From the NCBI GenBank assembly GCA_900547555.1, contig URHG01000021.1, positions 1 through 40,056 on the forward strand: 40,056 nucleotides of DNA, read 5' to 3'. The position numbers and the translations under genes were made by a program. Below, one piece after another: positions 34,317-40,056 of the stretch. Position 1 is the stretch's first letter. Each line of letters begins with the position of its first letter. This stretch comes from an uncultured Porphyromonadaceae bacterium (GTDB lineage: Bacteria; Bacteroidota; Bacteroidia; Bacteroidales; UBA11471). Under the pieces are notes generated by a model. It worked only from the letters and a program-made list of their open reading frames with translations. It made no database searches and was not told the origin of the DNA.

Positions 34317-35265
34317 TCGGAATTCGTTTGCAGATGAGGCCGAGGCATTATTGCGGAGGCAGTTGCGTGAGTGGCCTTTGGTTGCCAATAATTACAAGGC
34401 ATTACAAACTTTGTGCATGCGCACGGTCGAGGTCGGTGGGGTATCGGTACGTCTGCAATATAATCCGGCACGGATTCGTTCCACAGCCTCGAAAGTCGAT
34501 GCGGTTTCATTGTCGGAACGTCCTTGCTTCTTGTGTGATACCAACCGTCCGGTCGAACAGTTGTCATTGCCCATAGGTGGACGATACAAATTATTGGTCA
34601 ATCCTTATCCTATTTTCCCCCGCCATTTTACGCTCCCTTCTGTCGTACATACCTCGCAGGTCATAACCGGCCGGTTTGCCGATATGCTGGAATTAGCTTC
34701 GCTTCTGCCCGGATATGTTATCTTTTATAATGGGGCGCGTTGTGGAGCTTCGGCTCCCGACCACATGCATTTCCAAGCCGGAAATAGGGGATTTGTTCCG
34801 ATCGAATCGCAGTGGGAGTCTCTTCGGAAGGAACAAGGAGAATCGGAGAGATGGAACGATAGCATAACGTATTCTTGGCTTACTCGCTGGCCGGCGGCGA
34901 TGCTGGTTTTCGAAGGGGAATCCATCGGGCTTTTGCAATCTTTTTTTTGTGAAGTATGGTCGGTTTTGCCTGTTTTTCCCGGAGAAACTGAGCCTTCGGT
35001 AAATATATTGTGTACCTTTACCGACGGATTTTGGCGTTGCTGGCTGGTGCTGCGTTCCTGTCATCGTCCGCGTCAATATGATGGAGAACGTAAGGACGGA
35101 CGTCTTATCAGCCCCGGTGCAGTAGATATGGCTGGGGTGGTGATTACTCCCCGGGAAAGCGATTTTTCCTCGATAACAGCTTCGGAAATGGACGATATAT
35201 ATCGTCAGGTAGCTTCACCAGCTTTATTGGATCTTTGTTTGGCCCATCTTAAAAAGAGGACATAA
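34303..35265 (+). CDS. DUF4922-type protein, HIT-superfamily nucleotidyl-transfer motif
   Basis: This 320-residue protein has His154-x-His156-x-Gln158 in APDHMHFQAGNRG, the histidine-triad arrangement of GalT/Ap4A-phosphorylase and of plant GDP-L-galactose phosphorylase. An N-terminal CFLC pair sits at PCFLCDTNRP, before NPYPIFPRHFTLPS, which resembles the substrate-binding strands of the fold. I know it as the Bacteroidota family DUF4922. It is probably a nucleoside-monophosphate-transferring enzyme acting on a sugar phosphate or a dinucleotide; the substrate is not shown by the sequence. It overlaps the GT2 gene by 14 bp, and its stop is directly followed by the AmpG-like ATG, so these are tightly coupled. 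Confidence 0.75.
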   Translation: MKIDNRNSFADEAEALLRRQLREWPLVANNYKALQTLCMRTVEVGGVSVRLQYNPARIRSTASKVDAVSLSERPCFLCDTNRPVEQLSLPIGGRYKLLVNPYPIFPRHFTLPSVVHTSQVITGRFADMLELASLLPGYVIFYNGARCGASAPDHMHFQAGNRGFVPIESQWESLRKEQGESERWNDSITYSWLTRWPAAMLVFEGESIGLLQSFFCEVWSVLPVFPGETEPSVNILCTFTDGFWRCWLVLRSCHRPRQYDGERKDGRLISPGAVDMAGVVITPRESDFSSITASEMDDIYRQVASPALLDLCLAHLKKRT

Positions 35266-36555
35266 ATGAGAAATATCACCGGATCTTCTCGTTCGGCTTG
35301 GTCTTGGATACCGACGCTTTATTTGGCCGAAGGTATTCCTTATGTGGCTGTCATGACGATTGCCGTGATTATGTACGACCGTATGGGGATTTCGCATACC
35401 GATATTGCTTTTTACACGGCGTGGCTCTACCTGCCTTGGGTGATAAAGCCGTTGTGGAGTCCTTTTGTAGACATTTTGCGTACACGTCGCTGGTGGATTG
35501 TTGTCATGCAGTTTTTGGTGGGAGCGGCGATGGCAGGCGTTGCGTTTACGTTGCCGGCACCGTTTTTCTTTCGGGCAACACTTGCATTTTTCTGGCTTAT
35601 GGCATTCAGCTCGGCGACGCATGATATTGCAGCCGATGGATTTTATATGTTGGCTCTTTCTACGCATGAACAGTCTTTCTTCGTCGGTATACGCAGTACT
35701 TTTTATCGTATAGCCATGATTGCCGGACAGGGACTGTTGGTGATGGTGGCCGGGCAACTCGAAATTTATACCCGGGTCGAAGTCGCATGGTCGCTTACTT
35801 TCGGTGCGATGGCGTTGTTGTTCGTTGTTTTTGCCGTGTATCATCTGCGTGTATTGCCGCACCCTCAAAGCGATAAGGTAGGAACGGTGGCTGTCGCGGT
35901 CGTATGGAGGGAGTTTGTCGAAACTTTTGTATCGTTTTTCCGCAAACCCGGTATTGATATTGCTTTGCTTTTTCTGCTTACCTATCGGCTGGCCGAGGCT
36001 CAGTTGGTAAAATTGGCTTCTCTTTTTTTACTCGATGAGAGAATTGATGGCGGACTGGCATTGACAACGGCCCAAGTAGGATTTGTTTACGGTACGGTGG
36101 GAGTTATAGCTCTTACTGTCGGTGGTATTATGGGGGGATGGGCCGTTTCCCGTTACGGGTTGCGCCGATGTTTGTGGCCGATGGCATTGGCTCTTACATT
36201 ACCCAATTTGGTATATTTGTACCTGTCGTTGGCGCAGCCATCTTGCATGATTGCAGTGAACACGTGTGTCGCTGTCGAGCAGTTGGGCTATGGTTTCGGA
36301 TTTACCGCTTATATGCTCTATATGATAGCTTTTTCGGAGGGAAAACATGCTACGGCGCATTATGCGTTGTGTACCGCTTTTATGGCGTTGGGTATGATGT
36401 TTCCCGGAATGGTTGCCGGCTGGATTGCCGATCGTGTGGGATATGTTCTGTTTTTTATTTGGATTATGATATGTACGGTTCCGGTTTTTGTCGTGTTACC
36501 GTTTTTGAAGATACCTGAGAATTTTGGTTTGAAAGAGAGACATGTAGGTCGTTGA
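35266..36555 (+). CDS. AmpG-like major facilitator permease
   Basis: This 429-residue protein has about 12 hydrophobic segments. The opening (LYLAEGIPYVAVMTIAVIMY, then WLYLPWVIKPLWSPFVDI and RRWWIVVMQFLVGA) is the pattern of the AmpG branch of the major facilitator superfamily, which brings muropeptides (anhydromuropeptides) into the cytoplasm. Its ATG follows the stop of the DUF4922 gene without a gap. Position in a cluster with a kinase and murQ supports a role in peptidoglycan recovery. Other AmpG-branch substrates cannot be excluded. Confidence 0.85.
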   Translation: MRNITGSSRSAWSWIPTLYLAEGIPYVAVMTIAVIMYDRMGISHTDIAFYTAWLYLPWVIKPLWSPFVDILRTRRWWIVVMQFLVGAAMAGVAFTLPAPFFFRATLAFFWLMAFSSATHDIAADGFYMLALSTHEQSFFVGIRSTFYRIAMIAGQGLLVMVAGQLEIYTRVEVAWSLTFGAMALLFVVFAVYHLRVLPHPQSDKVGTVAVAVVWREFVETFVSFFRKPGIDIALLFLLTYRLAEAQLVKLASLFLLDERIDGGLALTTAQVGFVYGTVGVIALTVGGIMGGWAVSRYGLRRCLWPMALALTLPNLVYLYLSLAQPSCMIAVNTCVAVEQLGYGFGFTAYMLYMIAFSEGKHATAHYALCTAFMALGMMFPGMVAGWIADRVGYVLFFIWIMICTVPVFVVLPFLKIPENFGLKERHVGR

Positions 36556-36684
36556 AAATGATGCGGGTTTTAAATTGTAAAAAATAATAGGGAAAAGTCC
36601 GAACAATATTCTTTTGTTGTGTGATTTACTTATAAAATCGAGAAAGAGTATGAGGAATCAGAGACAAAAGATATTTGTTGTTGA

Positions 36685-37188
36685 ATGGAAAAAGAAGAAA
36701 TGACCGATTATTTGATCGGCAATCAGGAAGAAATGTACCAATGGGCTTATCGTTTGACTCGAAATTATGATGATGCGCAGGATTTATTACAATCGACATT
36801 GTTATGCGCTTTGAAATCGGCCGGAATGTATACCGAAGAAAATAATATTTCGGGTTGGCTTTATACGATAATGAGAAATGTATTTTCCAATAGTATTCGT
36901 CATTCGGGAAGATGTCGTTGCATGGAGAAAGAAGATATAGAACGTATGATGCTTCTTGGCGAAAATGAATCGAATGATAATGCGGAGATAGCGTTTGATA
37001 TGAACGATATACAGCGAGCCATCGATACGTTGGACAGACCGTATAAAATCCCTATGTCTTTATATCTGTCGGGGTACAAGTATCAGGAGATTGCCGAGAA
37101 GATGGGGATTCCGTTGGGTACGGTAAAAAGTCGCATACATGCAAGTAGAGTGCAGTTGCAAGAGAGATTGAAAGATTTTAGAAAATAA
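36685..37188 (+). CDS. ECF-type RNA polymerase sigma factor
   Basis: This 167-residue protein has the two sigma-70 parts of an ECF factor: region 2 (YQWAYRLTRNYDDAQDLLQSTLL, then ISGWLYTIMRNVFSN) and region 4 (IDTLDRPYKIPMSLYLSGYKYQEIAEKMGIPLGTVKSRIHASRVQL), a helix-turn-helix for -35 recognition. No anti-sigma factor or TonB receptor gene lies next to it, which sets it apart from the usual Bacteroidota sigma/anti-sigma/SusCD units. It stands alone between the AmpG-like gene and murF with 129 and 137 bp gaps. Its targets are unknown. Confidence 0.9.
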   Translation: MEKEEMTDYLIGNQEEMYQWAYRLTRNYDDAQDLLQSTLLCALKSAGMYTEENNISGWLYTIMRNVFSNSIRHSGRCRCMEKEDIERMMLLGENESNDNAEIAFDMNDIQRAIDTLDRPYKIPMSLYLSGYKYQEIAEKMGIPLGTVKSRIHASRVQLQERLKDFRK

Positions 37189-37325
37189 ATAGGAAAAGTT
37201 TTCTTATAAATTCTGTTTGCGGGTAATATAAAAAGACCTTGAATTTTTTATCCGAAATTTCTTGTCTTTACAGGAAGAATCCGCTAAAAATGATTATTTT
37301 CGCCGCTGTAAAAACAGAATTTTAA

Positions 37326-38609
37326 ATGAATACGGAATCTCTATATACACTGTTCAAGTCTCAGGGGATTGTTACGACCGATAGTAGGAATTGTCCGTCC
37401 GGAGCCCTGTTTTTTGCATTACGGGGAGCATCGTTCGATGGGAACAAATTTGCTTCTCAGGCATTGGCTGCCGGTTGTTCCTATGCCGTGGTCGATGACC
37501 CGTCGGTTGTCGTCGATTCCCGTTATCTGTTGGTCGATGATGTGTTGCAGGCATTGCAGGCATTGGCCCGCCGTCATCGACGGGAATGGGGACGTACAGT
37601 TGTGGGTATAACGGGAACGAATGGAAAAACGACGACCAAAGAATTGATGTCGGCCTGTTTGTCCCGTCGGTACAAGGTGTTGGCGACAGAGGGGAATCTC
37701 AATAATTCCATCGGTGTACCGCTTACCCTCTTGCGGCTCGACTCGTCGCATGAAATGGCGGTTATAGAAATGGGTGCCAGCCACCCCGGTGATATAGCGG
37801 AATTGGTGGATATTGCCGAGCCCGATTTCGGATTGATTACAAATGTAGGAAGAGGTCATTTGTTGGGATTCGGTTCTTTTGAGGGTGTTGTCGATACCAA
37901 ATGCGAATTGTATGATTTCTTGCGTGCACAGGGCGGAAAAGTGTTTTTGCGGCATGAAGACGAGATCCTATCGCAACGGGCTGCCGGTCTCGTTGCTGCC
38001 GAATACGGTATAACGCCCGGATTATTTGTTTCGGGGCATCTCGAAAATAGTGCCCCCTATTTGTCGTTTTCTTTTGTCGTCGGAAAAGAGCATTTCGATG
38101 TAGATACGAAGCTCATCGGCAGTTATAATTTGCCGAATGCTTTGGCAGCTGTTGCGGTGGCGTCTTATTTCGATGTTCCACCGTCGGATATTGTGTCGGC
38201 TTTGTCTGCTTACGAACCGCATAACAAACGTTCGCAGTTGATCAGAACCTCTCGAAATACCCTCATTGTCGATGCTTATAATGCCAATCCTACCAGCATG
38301 GGGGCGGCACTCGATAATTTTTGTGCGGCGGAATTGCCGTGTAAGATGGCTATACTGGGCGATATGGGTGAATTGGGAAATGAAAGCGAAACAGAACATC
38401 GTCGTATCGTAGAGCAATTGGCAAGGGAATCCGGTATCGAAGTTTTATGGGTCGGAGCCGAATTTATGAAAGTCGCCCGGGGAATGACATGCTTTCCCGA
38501 TACCGAAGCACTGATCGATTTTTTGAAGACATCTGTTATTACAGGACGAACGGTCCTTATCAAAGGTTCCCGTTTTATGAAACTTGAAAAATGTATAGAT
38601 TATTTGTAA
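37326..38609 (+). CDS. murF: UDP-MurNAc-tripeptide--D-Ala-D-Ala ligase
   Basis: This 427-residue Mur ligase has the ATP-binding loop TGTNGKTTTKE (residues 96-106), EMGASHPGDIAELVDIAEPD, the central-domain YNLPNALAAVAVA, and the C-terminal VDAYNANPTSM and LGDMGELG motifs, which are typical of MurF. It adds the D-Ala-D-Ala dipeptide to the UDP-MurNAc-tripeptide in the cytoplasm, a late step of peptidoglycan precursor synthesis. Here it is apart from the usual dcw/mra cluster. It follows the sigma-factor gene with 137 bp between and precedes the M24 peptidase by 23 nt. Confidence 0.94.
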   Translation: MNTESLYTLFKSQGIVTTDSRNCPSGALFFALRGASFDGNKFASQALAAGCSYAVVDDPSVVVDSRYLLVDDVLQALQALARRHRREWGRTVVGITGTNGKTTTKELMSACLSRRYKVLATEGNLNNSIGVPLTLLRLDSSHEMAVIEMGASHPGDIAELVDIAEPDFGLITNVGRGHLLGFGSFEGVVDTKCELYDFLRAQGGKVFLRHEDEILSQRAAGLVAAEYGITPGLFVSGHLENSAPYLSFSFVVGKEHFDVDTKLIGSYNLPNALAAVAVASYFDVPPSDIVSALSAYEPHNKRSQLIRTSRNTLIVDAYNANPTSMGAALDNFCAAELPCKMAILGDMGELGNESETEHRRIVEQLARESGIEVLWVGAEFMKVARGMTCFPDTEALIDFLKTSVITGRTVLIKGSRFMKLEKCIDYL

Positions 38610-38632
38610 CGATATAAATTTATAGAAGAACT

Positions 38633-39811
38633 ATGTATAATACAGCTTTTGTTTCCGAGGCTCTTGCAAGGAAAGAGAAAATACAGGCCGCCTTGCGCAA
38701 GATGTCGGCCGATGCTTTGTTGTTGGCCGATAATGCCAATCTTTATTACACGTCGGGCCGTGTGTTTTGCGGTTATACATATGTCCCGGTCGAAGGCGAT
38801 ATGATTTATTTTGTTCGTCGTCCGGTAGGGTTGACGGGCGATAACTTGGTATATATACGCAAGCCCGAGCAGATACCCGATGAGATGCAAAAGCGGGGTC
38901 TTTCTATGCCCGAAACCTTGATGCTCGAAGGTGATTCGCTCTCGTTTAACGAATATAACCGTCTGGCGTCGGTATTTTCTGCCTCTCGTATTCTCTGCGA
39001 CGGAACGACTCTTATCCGGGGGGTGAGAGCCGTCAAGACTCCGTATGAGATGGAGTTGATTCGGCAATCGGCGGCTTCGCACGATATGTTGTATCGTCAT
39101 ATTCCGAAGTTGTATAAAGAGGGTATGACCGATCAGGAGTTTGCGATAGAGATAGAACATGCGGCCCGTCAGCACGGTTCGTTGGGTATATTCCGAATAT
39201 TCGGTCGCAGTATGGAAATATTTATGGGAAATGTGTTGGCCGGAGAAAATGCCGATACACCTACTCCCTATGATTTTGCTATGGGCGGGGCCGGCCTCGA
39301 TGATTCTTTACCTATCGGCTGTAACGGAGCCTCTATACGACGGGGTCAGACGGTTATGGTCGATATAAATGGAAATTTTACCGGATATATGACCGATCTT
39401 ACCCGCGTATTTTCTTTGGGCGATATTCCCGAGAAAGCTCTCCATGCCCATCGAGTTTCCATAGAAATACAGCAGGCCGTCATGGAAATGGCGCGCCCCG
39501 GTGTATCGGCTGCGGAGCTTTATAATAAGGCTGTGGAAATAGCAGAAGTCGGGGGTGTTGCCGATTATTTTATGGGACATCGTCAGAAAGCGGGGTTCGT
39601 GGGGCACGGCATAGGAATAGAAATCAATGAGCAGCCGGTGCTTGCTCCCCGTTCACGGGATATACTCGAAGAGGGAATGGTTTTTGCTTTGGAGCCGAAA
39701 TTCGTTATCCCCGAAGTGGGACCGGTAGGAATCGAGAATTCCTTCTATGTAACGTCCGATGGTGTGGAAAAGCTGACCAATTGCGAAGAGGCTATACTCC
39801 CTTTGGACTGA
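38633..39811 (+). CDS. M24-family aminopeptidase (Xaa-Pro type)
   Basis: This 392-residue protein has an N-terminal creatinase-like domain and a C-terminal pita-bread domain with all five metal ligands of M24 peptidases: Asp244 (VDINGN), Asp255 (TDLTR), His325 (GHGIGIE), Glu354 (LEPKF) and Glu368 (GIENS). It should remove N-terminal residues before proline or cleave dipeptides in the cytoplasm. No signal peptide. It follows murF by 23 nt and is the last gene before tRNA-Asp. Substrate cannot be set further. Confidence 0.9.
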   Translation: MYNTAFVSEALARKEKIQAALRKMSADALLLADNANLYYTSGRVFCGYTYVPVEGDMIYFVRRPVGLTGDNLVYIRKPEQIPDEMQKRGLSMPETLMLEGDSLSFNEYNRLASVFSASRILCDGTTLIRGVRAVKTPYEMELIRQSAASHDMLYRHIPKLYKEGMTDQEFAIEIEHAARQHGSLGIFRIFGRSMEIFMGNVLAGENADTPTPYDFAMGGAGLDDSLPIGCNGASIRRGQTVMVDINGNFTGYMTDLTRVFSLGDIPEKALHAHRVSIEIQQAVMEMARPGVSAAELYNKAVEIAEVGGVADYFMGHRQKAGFVGHGIGIEINEQPVLAPRSRDILEEGMVFALEPKFVIPEVGPVGIENSFYVTSDGVEKLTNCEEAILPLD

Positions 39812-39935
39812 ATTAGCGCCTTGTATGGCGGAAAAGGGGGTATAGAAATTGTGAATGGGGAACTTTGAAGGCGCGAACTTACGCTGGAAAAATCGTAAGA
39901 TTTGCAGAGAAGTACGAAAAAATCGTTCAAAGTTA

Positions 39936-39965
39936 TTGCAGGAAAAAAATAAATAGCTATCTTTG
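39936..39965 (+). promoter_or_regulatory. Promoter of tRNA-Asp
   Basis: TTG (39936-39938), 19 nt, TATCTTTG (39958-39965), a full consensus match 41 nt before the tRNA. Confidence 0.8.
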
Positions 39966-40006
39966 CACCGCAATTCGGTAGAGATGCCGGTTGCAGACCC
40001 GGAAAA

Positions 40007-40056
40007 GGTGCGGTAGTTCAGCTGGTTAGAATACATGCCTGTCACGCATGGGGTCG
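40007..40056 (+). tRNA. tRNA-Asp (GTC), 3' part cut by window edge
   Basis: The acceptor 5' strand is GGTGCGG, the D-arm GTTCAGCTGGTTAGAAT, and the anticodon stem CATGC/GCATG encloses the loop CTGTCAC, so the anticodon is GTC (aspartate). The variable loop and start of the T-arm are seen; the rest lies beyond the window. Confidence 0.93.

Noticed and set aside
36671..36680. GATATTTG before the sigma-factor gene as a promoter
   Set aside because: One mismatch, no -33 box, and only a few bases before the ATG; such octamers also occur by chance elsewhere, e.g. near 28212.

Overview
The window looks like chromosome of a Bacteroidales bacterium. The evidence is a set of Bacteroidota-type promoters (TTG, 19-20 nt, TAnnTTTG), starts without clear Shine-Dalgarno sites, a nadK/pdxJ-exbB-exbD-tonB block, a cvpA-sufBCDS block, DUF4919- and DUF4922-type proteins, and a peptidoglycan-sugar recycling cluster like that of Tannerella. 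Both edges cut a tRNA gene (Gly-CCC on the left, Asp-GTC on the right). I would not name a genus.

Layout. 1-12741: housekeeping genes (tRNA-Gly; rplU-rpmA; a low-molecular-weight phosphatase with a DUF4919-like exported protein) alternate with phage-like genes. The phage-like genes form two divergent modules. In the first, three leftward genes that look like internal virion/ejection proteins (194-3227) face a small gene and an intact terminase large subunit (3344-5662). In the second, a leftward portal protein (7957-9891) faces an 868-residue virion/stabilisation-type protein (10096-12702). No integrase, repressor, lysis, capsid or tail-fibre gene is visible, and the codon style looks like the host's. 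12764-18246: sufS, sufD, sufC, sufB and a CvpA-like gene, all leftward. 18316-23130: the rimP-nusA-infB operon, leftward, with its own promoter and leader hairpin. 23204-25385: a YgjP-type metallopeptidase, a small unknown protein and NAD kinase, leftward. 25565-28214: pdxJ, exbB, exbD and a TonB-type protein, rightward. 28299-36555: a sodium symporter, a SpoIID/LytB protein, a BadF-type sugar kinase, murQ, a GT2 glycosyltransferase, a DUF4922/HIT-like protein and an AmpG-like permease, tightly packed. 36685-39811: an ECF sigma factor, murF and an M24 aminopeptidase.

How the genes work together. The right half is ordinary metabolism: translation and transcription factors, Fe-S assembly, cofactor synthesis, TonB energy supply, and recovery of cell-wall sugars feeding murF-type wall synthesis. 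The left end is the unusual part. Packaging and virion genes with intact reading frames and intact catalytic residues sit as small, separately promoted and terminated units between essential genes. That suggests either a very old domesticated phage-derived system (for example a gene-transfer-agent-like particle whose remaining genes lie elsewhere) or long-retained phage proteins with a new role. This is an inference; the sequence shows only the parts and their arrangement.

No gene-free stretch exceeds 300 bases. The longest gaps (5663-5806, 6400-6622, 9892-10095, 24343-24515, 25386-25564, 39812-40006) hold promoters, leaders or terminators where listed, and otherwise nothing I can identify.
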